DNA from: Lachnospiraceae bacterium
Lineage (GTDB): Bacteria; Bacillota; Clostridia; Lachnospirales; Lachnospiraceae
Assembly (NCBI GenBank): GCA_022768465.1
Contig: JALELZ010000002.1
Coordinates: 62,001 to 126,000 of the forward strand
Length of the DNA stretch: 64,000 nucleotides
Direction: 5' to 3'
Numbering within the stretch: the first letter of the stretch is position 1; each line of letters starts with the position of its first letter. This document shows, piece by piece, positions 26,551 through 34,611 of the stretch. A program made the translations under genes and the position numbers. Under the pieces are notes generated by a model. That model ran no database searches. It was not told the DNA's origin and saw only the letters and a list, made by a program, of their open reading frames with translations.

Positions 26551-28779
26551 ATGGAATTAAATTTCGGAACAACATCCAAGCTGTACGACAAGCCATATAA
26601 GACTTTCAGTATGGAGCTTTGCGGCAGAACTCTTTCAGTAGACATCGGAAGAGTATCAGCACAGGCAAACGGTGCTTGCCTGATGCATTACGGAGACACT
26701 ACTATACTTTCTACAGCTACAGCTTCCAAGGAGCCAAGAGACGGCGTAGATTTCTTCCCGCTTTCAGTTGAATATGAAGAGAAGATGTATGCAGTAGGCA
26801 AGATCCCTGGTGGCTTTAATAAGAGAGAAGGAAAGGCATCAGAGCATGCTATCCTTACATCAAGAGTTATCGACCGCCCTATGAGACCTTTATTCCCTAA
26901 GGACTATCGTAATGACGTGCTTCTTGATGATCTTGTTCTTTCAGTAGATCAGGATTGTCCGCCTGAAGTACTTGCAATGCTCGGTTCTTCACTTGCAACC
27001 AGCATTTCTGACATTCCTTTTGACGGTCCTTGCGCAGCAACTATGGTGGGACTTGTTGACGGCAAATTTGTATTTAACCCTACAGCAGCCGAGAAGGCGG
27101 TTTCTGATCTTGCACTTACAGTTGCATCTACCAGAGACAAGGTTATCATGATTGAAGCAGGTGCAAATGAGATCGCTGATGATGTTATGATCGATGCTAT
27201 TTATCAGGCACATGCTATAAACCAGGAGATCATTGCATGGATGGATAAGATCGTTGCAGAGGTTGGTAAGCCAAAGCACGAGTATGTTTCATGTGCTGTT
27301 CCTGAGGAGCTCTTTGCAGCTATCAAGGCTATAGTACCTCAGGAAGAGATGGAAGCTGCTGTATTTACAGATGATAAGCAGACAAGAGATAAGAATATTG
27401 ACGCTATTACAGCAAAGCTTAAGGAAGAGTTTGCTGATAATGAGGAATGGCTTGCCGTACTCGGTGAGGCTGTTTATCAGTATCAGAAAAAGACTGTAAG
27501 AAAGATGATCTTAAAGGATCACAAGAGACCTGACGGAAGAGCTGTTTCAGAGATTCGTCCGCTTGCAGCAGAGGTTGATATCCTTCCTAGAGTTCACGGA
27601 TCAGGTATGTTCACAAGAGGACAGACACAAATCCTTAATATCTGCACACTTGCACCGCTTTCAGATGCACAGAAGATCGACGGTCTCGATCAGTCTGTAA
27701 CATCAAAGCGTTATATGCATAACTACAACTTCCCTTCATACTCAGTTGGTGAGACTAAGCCTTCAAGAGGACCGGGAAGAAGAGAGATCGGACACGGAGC
27801 ACTTGCTGAGAGAGCTCTCCTTCCGGTACTTCCTTCAGAGCAGGAATTCCCTTATGCTATAAGAACTGTTTCTGAGACATTAGAGTCTAACGGTTCTACA
27901 TCTCAGGCATCTGTATGTGCTTCATCACTTTCACTTATGGCTGCCGGTGTACCTATCAAGTCTGCTGTTGCAGGTATCAGCTGCGGTCTTGTTACCGGAG
28001 ATACAGATGATGATTACATCGTGCTTACAGATATACAGGGGCTTGAGGACTTCTTCGGAGATATGGACTTCAAGGTAGCCGGAACAAAGAAGGGTATCAC
28101 AGCTATCCAGATGGATATCAAGATCCATGGTCTTACACGACCTATCGTTGAGGAAGCTATTGCCCGTACTCATGAAGCAAGACTTTATATCATGGATAAT
28201 ATCATGAATCCTGTTATTGCTGAGCCGCGTGAGGAGCTTTCAGAGTTCGCACCAAAGATCAATTCAATTACTATTGATCCTGCAAAGATCGGTGACGTTG
28301 TCGGTAAGCAGGGCAAGACTATCAATAAGATCATTGAGGAAACAGGCGTTTCTATCGACATCGAGGATGACGGACATGTTTCTGTTTGCGGAACAAATCA
28401 GGAGATGATCGATAGAGCTATCGAGATAATCGAGAGCATCGTTACCGACTTAGAGGTTGGTATGGTCCTTTCAGGTAAGGTAGTTAATATCTTAAGTTTC
28501 GGTGCACAGGTTGAGCTCGGACCTAACAAGAAGGGACTCATTCATATTTCAAAGCTTACAGATAGCCATGTAGGCAAGGTTGAGGATGTTGTTAAGCTTG
28601 GTGACGAGGTAACCGTTAAGGTCATAAAGGTTGATCCAAGAGACGGTAAGATAGATCTTTCTATGCGTCCTTCAGATGTAAACGGTACATGGATCCCGAG
28701 AGATGATGACCGTGAGCGCAGCTTTGAGCGTCGTCCGAGAGGCGTGCGCAGAGAAAGAAGAGATTATGACAGACGCTGA
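26551..28779 (+). CDS. pnp: Polynucleotide phosphorylase
   Basis: A 742-aa exoribonuclease that degrades RNA 3' to 5' using phosphate and can add heteropolymeric tails. Two RNase PH domains flank an alpha-helical linker; the second has [21 protein letters not shown] and the active-site region [15 protein letters not shown] domain ([19 protein letters not shown]) and an S1 domain ([20 protein letters not shown]) follow, and the tail is Arg-rich ([19 protein letters not shown]). I place the start at 26551 because AAAGGAG lies five bases before it; the open frame upstream to 26461 has no such site. rpsO, its usual neighbour, is absent here. Confidence 0.95.
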   Translation: MELNFGTTSKLYDKPYKTFSMELCGRTLSVDIGRVSAQANGACLMHYGDTTILSTATASKEPRDGVDFFPLSVEYEEKMYAVGKIPGGFNKREGKASEHAILTSRVIDRPMRPLFPKDYRNDVLLDDLVLSVDQDCPPEVLAMLGSSLATSISDIPFDGPCAATMVGLVDGKFVFNPTAAEKAVSDLALTVASTRDKVIMIEAGANEIADDVMIDAIYQAHAINQEIIAWMDKIVAEVGKPKHEYVSCAVPEELFAAIKAIVPQEEMEAAVFTDDKQTRDKNIDAITAKLKEEFADNEEWLAVLGEAVYQYQKKTVRKMILKDHKRPDGRAVSEIRPLAAEVDILPRVHGSGMFTRGQTQILNICTLAPLSDAQKIDGLDQSVTSKRYMHNYNFPSYSVGETKPSRGPGRREIGHGALAERALLPVLPSEQEFPYAIRTVSETLESNGSTSQASVCASSLSLMAAGVPIKSAVAGISCGLVTGDTDDDYIVLTDIQGLEDFFGDMDFKVAGTKKGITAIQMDIKIHGLTRPIVEEAIARTHEARLYIMDNIMNPVIAEPREELSEFAPKINSITIDPAKIGDVVGKQGKTINKIIEETGVSIDIEDDGHVSVCGTNQEMIDRAIEIIESIVTDLEVGMVLSGKVVNILSFGAQVELGPNKKGLIHISKLTDSHVGKVEDVVKLGDEVTVKVIKVDPRDGKIDLSMRPSDVNGTWIPRDDDRERSFERRPRGVRRERRDYDRR

Positions 28780-28792
28780 TGATCTAAGTGTT

Positions 28793-28821
28793 TTGCATGA
28801 CTGATTCTTATATCTTATAAT
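28793..28821 (+). promoter_or_regulatory. Strong promoter downstream of pnp
   Basis: TTGCAT (28793-28798), 17-base spacer, consensus TATAAT (28816-28821). The predicted start, about 28827, coincides with the first bases of a long hairpin. Confidence 0.65.
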
Positions 28822-28824
28822 TTA

Positions 28825-28943
28825 AGGCATTTATATATGCGGGCGGATACCTGCGTATATAAATGCCTGTCTTAAATACTTCAATTCTGATAATTTAAAT
28901 ATAAGCGGATTTAGATATTTCCTAAAAAATAAATCCTTCTTCT
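28825..28943 (+). ncRNA. Putative small RNA or structured 5' leader
   Basis: A 19-bp stem (28825-28843 with 28850-28868, loop CGGATA) contains only Watson-Crick and wobble pairs. About 38 bases later GGATTTA (28907-28913) pairs with TAAATCC (28930-28936), followed by TTCTTCT. With the promoter just upstream this could be a stand-alone RNA of about 115 nt. It could also be the leader of the helicase gene at 28995, or the first hairpin could protect the pnp mRNA end. I know no family for it. Confidence 0.4.
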
Positions 28944-28994
28944 GTAAATTGATCCCTATTCTTTTCTATAAATAATCCCGGTTAATATATTTTG

Positions 28995-30323
28995 ATGAAT
29001 AAATTTAACATTGATCAGCAGCGTGCCATAGAGCATACAGGCGGCCCTGCGCTTATAATTGCCGGACCCGGCAGCGGAAAGACGACAGTCATAATACAGC
29101 GAATCGCGAAGCTTACGCAAAAAGAAAATGTTTTGCCGCGCCATATATTGGCGATAACCTTTACTAAAGCAGCAGCTGAGGAAATGGAAAACCGATACGT
29201 TCGCCTTACCGGAATTAAAGGTGAAGGTAAAGAGCGCGTGACATTCGGCACATTTCATTCAGTTTTTCTTTCTGTTTTAAAAAAATATGTGAAGGATTTT
29301 ACTCCGAGGCTTGCTTCACATAATGAAAGCTTAGTGATATTAAAGCATGCTGTTTCGGAAATATATCCGGATAAAGCATATACTGCAGACTATTACAGTG
29401 AACTGCTTTCACGTATTTCAAAGAAGAAAAACAGTACTATAGGAAACTGTGAGGATTTCTCCGGCTCAGATCAGCTAAAGAGAGTAATATCTGAATATGA
29501 CAGCCTTTTGCATGCCTCAGGCCTTATTGATTTCGATGACATGCTGCTTTTGATGTTGAGACTGATTAAAAGGGATGAGCAGGTGCTTTACTGGCTTAGA
29601 AACACCTTCAGGTATCTTATACTGGATGAATTTCAGGATATAAATAAACTGCAGTTTGAAATTATTAAGCTTATAGGCACACCGAATAACAATGTGTTTG
29701 CAGTTGGAGATGACGATCAGAGCATATACGGCTTCAGAGGCTCGGATCCGTCAATTATGTTAAGCTTTAAAGAATATTATAATGATGCAGAGCTTATCAC
29801 ATTAAGGACAAATTATCGATCTGAGGAAACTATTGTAAATGCTTCACTTAAGCTTATTGCTCACAATAAAAACAGATATAAAAAAGAGCTAAAAGCTGCG
29901 CGATCCGGAGGAAAAGGCATTGACATAAAAGGCTTTTACGGATCCGAGGAATGCGCACATTATATTATTCTTGATATTAAAAGACATTGCGATGATAAAA
30001 CCTGTGCAGTTCTTTTCAGAACTCACAGGGCGGGAGCGAAGGCTGCAGCAATTATTGCGGCAAGTGATTTATTTCTGGAAGGAAATATTTCACTTATGAC
30101 TTTTCATGCTTCAAAGGGACTTGAATTTGATGTAGTATACATTATAGAGGCGATGGATAAGATTACTCCGGGAATCAACAGGAGCATTACAGAGCTTGAG
30201 GAAGAGCGAAGAATGTTTTATGTTGCAATGACAAGAGCAAAGGAAGAGCTTCACATTTTTTACACAAAGAACTTCTACAATACGTTCAGAAAACGGTCAA
30301 GATTTATTAATGAGATAGACTAA
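28995..30323 (+). CDS. Compact UvrD/PcrA-like SF1A DNA helicase
   Basis: A 442-aa helicase with all superfamily 1A motifs: Q motif FNIDQQRAI, Walker A GPGSGKTT, Ia ITFTKAAAEEM, FGTFHS, II LDEFQD, III VGDDDQSIYGFRGSD, IV TNYRS, V LMTFHASKGLEFD and VI MFYVAMTRAKEEL. UvrD, PcrA and Rep are about 670-740 aa; here the stretch between motifs IV and V is only about 100 residues, so the 2B subdomain is missing. The start is set at the ATG at 28995; a TTG immediately upstream is the alternative. There is no clear ribosome binding site. The response regulator begins 12 bases after the stop. Confidence 0.85.
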   Translation: MNKFNIDQQRAIEHTGGPALIIAGPGSGKTTVIIQRIAKLTQKENVLPRHILAITFTKAAAEEMENRYVRLTGIKGEGKERVTFGTFHSVFLSVLKKYVKDFTPRLASHNESLVILKHAVSEIYPDKAYTADYYSELLSRISKKKNSTIGNCEDFSGSDQLKRVISEYDSLLHASGLIDFDDMLLLMLRLIKRDEQVLYWLRNTFRYLILDEFQDINKLQFEIIKLIGTPNNNVFAVGDDDQSIYGFRGSDPSIMLSFKEYYNDAELITLRTNYRSEETIVNASLKLIAHNKNRYKKELKAARSGGKGIDIKGFYGSEECAHYIILDIKRHCDDKTCAVLFRTHRAGAKAAAIIAASDLFLEGNISLMTFHASKGLEFDVVYIIEAMDKITPGINRSITELEEERRMFYVAMTRAKEELHIFYTKNFYNTFRKRSRFINEID

Positions 30324-30335
30324 AAGAGGTTGCAT

Positions 30336-31010
30336 ATGCAGAATACTAAAATACTTGTTGTAGACGATGAAGACAGAATGAGAAAGCTTATCAATGACTT
30401 TCTGACTATTAAGGGCTATGAGGTTATTGAAGCCGCAAACGGTGAGGAGGCTGTAGATAAGTTTTTTGCCGATAAAGACATAAGTCTCATAATTCTTGAT
30501 GTTATGATGACGAAAATGAACGGATGGGAGGTACTTAAGACCATCAGAAAGGTATCAAAGGTTCCTATTATCATGCTTACTGCAAGAGGTGAAGAGCAGG
30601 ACGAGCTTCAGGGCTTTAAGCTTGGCAGTGATGAATATATTACCAAGCCTTTTTCACCTAAGATACTTACAGCCAGAGTTGAAGCTATTTTAAGAAGGTC
30701 AAATGCCCAGGACGGAGACATTATAAGCTGCGGCGGAGTTACTATTGACCGTACATCACACACTGTCACTGCTGCAGGAAAGCCTATAGAATTGAGCTAT
30801 AAGGAATTTGAACTGCTTGACTATTTCATGCAAAATAAAAACATTGCCTTAAGCCGTGAAAAAATCCTCAATAATGTTTGGGATTATGATTATTTCGGTG
30901 ATTCCCGTACTATAGATACTCATGTTAAGAAGCTCAGAGCTAAGCTTGGAGAATGCGGAGATCAGATTAAGACTATTTGGGGCATGGGTTATAAATTCTC
31001 AGAGGAATAA
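30336..31010 (+). CDS. OmpR-family response regulator
   Basis: A 224-aa regulator. The receiver domain (about 1-118) has the acidic pair DDE at 11-13, the phospho-acceptor D55 in LIILDVMM, the Thr/Ala switch in MLTARGE and the Lys in ITKPF. The C-terminal winged helix (about 130-224) has YKEFELLDYF and RTIDTHVKKLRAKLG. The ATG at 30336 is preferred over a TTG at 30330 because AGAGG lies six bases before it. It forms a two-component pair with the kinase 12 bases downstream. Confidence 0.95.
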   Translation: MQNTKILVVDDEDRMRKLINDFLTIKGYEVIEAANGEEAVDKFFADKDISLIILDVMMTKMNGWEVLKTIRKVSKVPIIMLTARGEEQDELQGFKLGSDEYITKPFSPKILTARVEAILRRSNAQDGDIISCGGVTIDRTSHTVTAAGKPIELSYKEFELLDYFMQNKNIALSREKILNNVWDYDYFGDSRTIDTHVKKLRAKLGECGDQIKTIWGMGYKFSEE

Positions 31011-31022
31011 GGATACTAAGTT

Positions 31023-32948
31023 TTGATAAAGCGTTCACTGAAAAGACAGTTTACATTGATATTCGTGGCCATATTTGCCGCTCTCTTAGTTCTGCTGTTT
31101 GGACTTAATAAGTTCTTTCTGCAGAACTATTATCTTACCGAAAAAGTCAAAATGATGGATCTCGCTTATATGACGATAGACAGAGCTGTTGAGCTCGCCG
31201 CCGACAATAACGAGACACTCTTTGATCTTATAAACGAGGAATATGATAAAAATATTGAAGACAGCCCTACAGTAGCGATATTCAGGACATTAAACGAACG
31301 CTCCAATATTGATATCGCTATGATGAGCAGCGACAGGACTATGTCTGCAGCCACCAGCCGTGAGGCAAACTGGCTTATGAATAAGCTGAATGTCTATATG
31401 GATGTGTTCGACAGAAGTCTTTCTGTTCCTGATGTTGAAGCATTTGCAGAAAATGAAGAAGAAAATGCAGAGTCAGCCGCAGCACAGAATGATATGCCGG
31501 AGGAGGCTGTGAATGAAGACGGATCAGCAGCTGTAAATGAAACAGAGAACTCTGAAATGTCAGAGTCTTTTGACGGTGAAAATGATTCAAATGATAATTC
31601 TGATGCTTACCCGACTCAGTCTTCTGAAATAGATACAGAAGCGACAGCGTCAGATAATGAATCTTCAGTTATTGATGAAACTATGACAGCTGAGACCGAA
31701 AGCGCATCAGAGGATAAACCGCTTGATTCCAAAGCGGAAAGCATAATGGAGAGCATTTATTCCAGTATTCAAAGCACGAAAGAAAAAAGCTCTTTATTCA
31801 GCTTCAAGGAAGATGACAGCCATTATAAGGTACTAAAGCAAAATGATAACTATATAACTCAGCGCATATTTGACTGGAGATCAGGCACCACTTATATAGA
31901 GTGCTTTGGTGTTTTCTCTGACGGAGACACCTTTTTCCTTATGTCAATGCCGCTTGCTAATATCAAGGAATGTGTAAAGCTCACACTCAAATTCACTTTC
32001 TTTTCCGGTTTGATGATCCTTATAATTGGTTCGGTTATCTTCTATGTAGCTGCAGACAGGCTCACGCGCCCTGTAAATAAGCTTGCAAAGCTTTCTGATA
32101 AAATGGCAGGTCTGGATTTTTCAGAGCATTATGAAGGCACGCAGATAAATGAAATCGGATTACTCGGTAAATCTATGAATAAAATGTCTGACAAGCTTGA
32201 CAGTTCAATCAAGGAGCTTAAAGAGGCTAACATGAAGCTTCAGTCGGATATCATTGAGAAGACAAGAGTAGATGAGGCAAGAAAGGAATTCATAGCGAAT
32301 GTCACACATGAGCTAAAGACACCGATCGCCCTTATAGAAGGCTATGCTGAAGGCTTAGTAGAAGGAATAGCCGAAGATAAGGACAGCAGAGATTATTACT
32401 GCGGTGTTATTATGGATGAATCTGTCAAGATGGATAAGATGGTAAGACAGCTTATCTCGCTTATCAGTTATGAATTCGGCAGCAATAAGATAGATCGAGC
32501 TGAGTTTAATATCTGTGCGCTTATAAGGAGCGTTACAGAATCTCTCAAATTAAAGCTTAATGAAAAGGATGCTATAGTTCATCTTATGCTTCCGGATAAT
32601 ATTACGGTCAATGCAGATGAATTCAAGATAGAAGAGGTTTATACCAACTATCTTAACAATGCGATCAATCATTTGGACGGAGAAAAAAACATCATAGTAA
32701 GAATAGATGATGAACCGGATAAGGTCACTGTCTATGTCTATAATGACGGCAGGCAGATCCATGATGACAGCCTTCCGCACCTTTGGGAAAAGTTCTATAA
32801 GGTCGATAAAGCAAGGACAAGAGCTTACGGAGGAAGCGGAATCGGTCTAAGTATAGTTAAGGCTATAATGGAGGCTCACGGGGGCGGATACGGTGTCAGA
32901 AATACAGATCAGGGAGTTGAATTTTATTTTTCTTTAAAAAAGTGTTGA
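31023..32948 (+). CDS. Sensor histidine kinase with acidic extracytoplasmic insert
   Basis: A 641-aa membrane kinase. The first helix spans about 11-30. The extracytoplasmic domain (about 31-318) contains a long Glu/Ser/Asp-rich stretch (about 140-255) with almost no hydrophobic residues. The second helix is at about 321-345, followed by HAMP, HisKA with the phospho-accepting H429 in NVTHELKTP, and an HATPase domain with an N-box NNAINH and GGSGIGLSIVKAI. The TTG start has AAGGA nine bases upstream. The stop TGA lies inside the -35 box of the tRNA-Pro promoter. The signal is unknown. Confidence 0.92.
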   Translation: MIKRSLKRQFTLIFVAIFAALLVLLFGLNKFFLQNYYLTEKVKMMDLAYMTIDRAVELAADNNETLFDLINEEYDKNIEDSPTVAIFRTLNERSNIDIAMMSSDRTMSAATSREANWLMNKLNVYMDVFDRSLSVPDVEAFAENEEENAESAAAQNDMPEEAVNEDGSAAVNETENSEMSESFDGENDSNDNSDAYPTQSSEIDTEATASDNESSVIDETMTAETESASEDKPLDSKAESIMESIYSSIQSTKEKSSLFSFKEDDSHYKVLKQNDNYITQRIFDWRSGTTYIECFGVFSDGDTFFLMSMPLANIKECVKLTLKFTFFSGLMILIIGSVIFYVAADRLTRPVNKLAKLSDKMAGLDFSEHYEGTQINEIGLLGKSMNKMSDKLDSSIKELKEANMKLQSDIIEKTRVDEARKEFIANVTHELKTPIALIEGYAEGLVEGIAEDKDSRDYYCGVIMDESVKMDKMVRQLISLISYEFGSNKIDRAEFNICALIRSVTESLKLKLNEKDAIVHLMLPDNITVNADEFKIEEVYTNYLNNAINHLDGEKNIIVRIDDEPDKVTVYVYNDGRQIHDDSLPHLWEKFYKVDKARTRAYGGSGIGLSIVKAIMEAHGGGYGVRNTDQGVEFYFSLKKC

Positions 32949-32973
32949 CGATAGAACGATGTTATGATAATAT
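32945..32973 (+). promoter_or_regulatory. Promoter for tRNA-Pro
   Basis: TTGACG (32945-32950), 17-base spacer, TAATAT (32968-32973). The -35 overlaps the last codons of the kinase gene. Confidence 0.75.
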
Positions 32974-32985
32974 TAACGTCGTTCG

Positions 32986-33059
32986 CGGGGTGTGGCTCAG
33001 TTTGGTAGAGCACTTGATTTGGGATCAAGGGGTCGCAAGTTCGAATCTTGTCACCCCGA
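32986..33059 (+). tRNA. tRNA-Pro (TGG anticodon)
   Basis: CGGGGTG (32986-32992) pairs perfectly with CACCCCG (33052-33058); discriminator A at 33059. The D arm reads GGCTCAGTTTGGTAGAGC, the anticodon loop TTTGGGA gives TGG, and the T loop has TTCGAAT. CCA is not encoded. Confidence 0.96.
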
Positions 33060-33066
33060 CGCGTAA

Positions 33067-33095
33067 GGCTCATCGTAAGATGAGCCTTTTGTTTT
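33067..33095 (+). terminator. Intrinsic terminator of tRNA-Pro
   Basis: GGCTCATC (33067-33074) pairs perfectly with GATGAGCC (33079-33086) around GTAA, followed by TTTTGTTTT. Confidence 0.92.
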
Positions 33096-33121
33096 ATCCG
33101 AAATATATTACAAGTGAATTA

Positions 33122-33150
33122 TTGTTTATGAAGTTTTTTTATGATATATT
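33122..33150 (+). promoter_or_regulatory. Promoter for 6S RNA
   Basis: TTGTTT (33122-33127), 17-base spacer, TATATT (33145-33150); expected start about 33157. Confidence 0.7.
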
Positions 33151-33156
33151 AAATTG

Positions 33157-33335
33157 ACCTGAGATGTTCGACGTTCTTATTTAAATACTTCCACAAAGTG
33201 ACTTAAGGGATTTCAATATTGATGGCGTGGATGCCAGGCCGCTATTTTATAGCGGATCGCTGAAGCAGTCTCTGCGATTTCCCACCTGGCTATATAGCTG
33301 GGAGTCTATTATAAGTTCGACGGCACCTTGGGTAT
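33157..33335 (+). ncRNA. ssrS: 6S RNA (RNA polymerase regulator)
   Basis: The ends carry the 6S hallmarks: CCTGAGATGTTCGAC near the 5' end and GTTCGACGGCACCTTGGG near the 3' end. Positions 33157-33166 pair with 33324-33333 at nine of ten positions, counting wobbles, as the closing stem. In the middle GCCAGG (33233-33238) pairs with CCTGGC (33285-33290), enclosing the hairpins CCGCTA/TAGCGG and ATCGC/GCGAT. Length (about 179 nt) and a dedicated promoter fit. 6S RNA mimics an open promoter and sequesters sigma-A polymerase. Its 3' end abuts the cdd ribosome binding site. Confidence 0.8.
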
Positions 33336-33348
33336 TCAAGAGGTATAT

Positions 33349-33786
33349 ATGGAATATAGAGAACTTGCGAAAATCGCGATAAAGGGACTTGCGCTCAGTT
33401 ATGCCCCTTACAGCGATTTTAACGTGTCGGCAGCCCTGCTTACTAAAGATGGCAGGGTCTATCACGGTGTAAATATTGAAAATGCTTCCTTCACACCTAC
33501 AGTCTGCGCTGAAAGAACTGCATTCTTCAAAGCAGTTTCTGAGGGCGTCAGAGGGTTTGAGGCTATATGCATTGTCGGCTGTCATCATGAACAGCTTATG
33601 ACAGAGGATTATAAAAAAGGCATCCTTAATGAATGGGCTCCTCCGTGCGGGGTCTGCAGACAGGTCATGCGTGAATTCTGCGATCCGACGGAATTTAAGA
33701 TCATATTAGCGAGATCTGAGGATGACTTTAGGATATTCAGATTAGAGGAGCTTTTACCGGAGAGCTTTGGACCGGAAAATCTGTAA
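33349..33786 (+). CDS. cdd: Cytidine deaminase
   Basis: A 145-aa zinc enzyme that deaminates cytidine and deoxycytidine in pyrimidine salvage. The zinc motifs are CAERTA (Cys ligand and catalytic Glu) and PPCGVCRQ. The N-terminal SYAPYSDFNVSAALL and NIENASF are family signatures. I choose the ATG at 33349, with AGAGG five bases upstream; a TTG at 33328 would lie inside the 6S RNA. No separate promoter is evident, so cdd may be transcribed by read-through of 6S. Confidence 0.93.
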   Translation: MEYRELAKIAIKGLALSYAPYSDFNVSAALLTKDGRVYHGVNIENASFTPTVCAERTAFFKAVSEGVRGFEAICIVGCHHEQLMTEDYKKGILNEWAPPCGVCRQVMREFCDPTEFKIILARSEDDFRIFRLEELLPESFGPENL

Positions 33787-33807
33787 TTTTTTCAGGAGGT
33801 AAAGGTT

Positions 33808-34527
33808 ATGTCAAAGAAGACAGCAGGTGGTTTGCTCGGAACTATGCTTATAGCAGGTGCTGCAGCAGGAATTGCAAAGTATCTTAAGGATTATGCAGGT
33901 GCCTCATATACAAATGATGAAGAAATAAAAAATGTCAAGAAAAATTCCGCAGAGGTGAAAAAGGCAGCAAAGCGCACCTATATCGCCATTAAGGAAAAAC
34001 AGGATATAAAAGATGCTGCAGGAGATCTCCTTGAAGCAGCCGGCAATGTTGTTTCTGATGCAGGGAGCATTGCAAAAACTGCCGGAACAGGTGTATATCA
34101 TGCTGCTAAGGAAATCAAAGAACGCTATGATGAAGATCCTGAGGCAGCAAAGGATGAAATGGTCAATAACATTAAGGACATAGGTCATGAGCTTATGGGG
34201 ATGGCTGCCGATGCCGCTGACAGCGTTGTAAATAAATTCACGCAGCATGATGATGAAGATGATATTAATTTTGATTGCGGCTGCTGCTGTGAAAAATATA
34301 CTCAGGCTGAGGCAAACAGAGACAATGCCGATGACGAGGATCCCGAGATAGTTGATGGAGCATGCGGATGCTGCTGCAATAATTCTAATTCTGACACTGC
34401 TGATACAAAGGCTTCTGATGAAGAGGTTTCAGAGAATACCGATGCTTCTTCAGATGATGCTTCAAATAAGATCGAGATCGAAGCTGATGATGATTCATCA
34501 TCATTAGAAATCAGTGATGCCGATTAA
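33808..34527 (+). CDS. YtxH-like protein with two CGCCC cysteine clusters
   Basis: A 239-aa protein of unknown function with a strong GGAGGT site before the ATG. Residues about 5-24 form a small Gly/Ala-rich helix (GGLLGTMLIAGAAAGIAKYL), like YtxH-type general stress proteins. Residues about 40-145 are predicted helical, rich in Ala, Lys and Glu. Two short cysteine clusters follow in acidic context, DCGCCCEKY (about 153-161) and ACGCCCNN (about 186-193). The tail is Asp/Ser/Glu-rich. The clusters suggest metal or Fe-S binding or redox chemistry; this is inference only. Confidence 0.7.
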   Translation: MSKKTAGGLLGTMLIAGAAAGIAKYLKDYAGASYTNDEEIKNVKKNSAEVKKAAKRTYIAIKEKQDIKDAAGDLLEAAGNVVSDAGSIAKTAGTGVYHAAKEIKERYDEDPEAAKDEMVNNIKDIGHELMGMAADAADSVVNKFTQHDDEDDINFDCGCCCEKYTQAEANRDNADDEDPEIVDGACGCCCNNSNSDTADTKASDEEVSENTDASSDDASNKIEIEADDDSSSLEISDAD

Positions 34528-34544
34528 TATTTTTGTGATTTTTA

Positions 34545-34582
34545 CCGGTGCTAAAGCATGAAAAAGGCCGCACCGGCTTTAG
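34545..34582 (+). promoter_or_regulatory. Mutually exclusive hairpins in the alaS leader
   Basis: CCGGTGC (34545-34551) pairs perfectly with GCACCGG (34570-34576). CTAAAGC (34551-34557) pairs perfectly with GCTTTAG (34576-34582). The stems share bases, so only one can fully form at a time. They end 30 bases before the alaS start. No T-box core was found, so this is not a canonical tRNA-sensing leader. Confidence 0.4.
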
Positions 34583-34611
34583 ATACTAAACAAACGAGAG
34601 GTCTATTTTAT

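Noticed and set aside
33328-33348. Upstream TTG start for cdd
   Set aside because: It lies within the 3' end of the 6S RNA and would add residues not seen in cytidine deaminases.
34558-34611. Longer AlaS from the ATG at 34558
   Set aside because: That ATG lies in a leader hairpin without a ribosome binding site, and family similarity begins after 34612.
34528-34611. T-box leader for alaS
   Set aside because: The conserved T-box bulge sequence and specifier-loop layout are absent, and the leader is too short.
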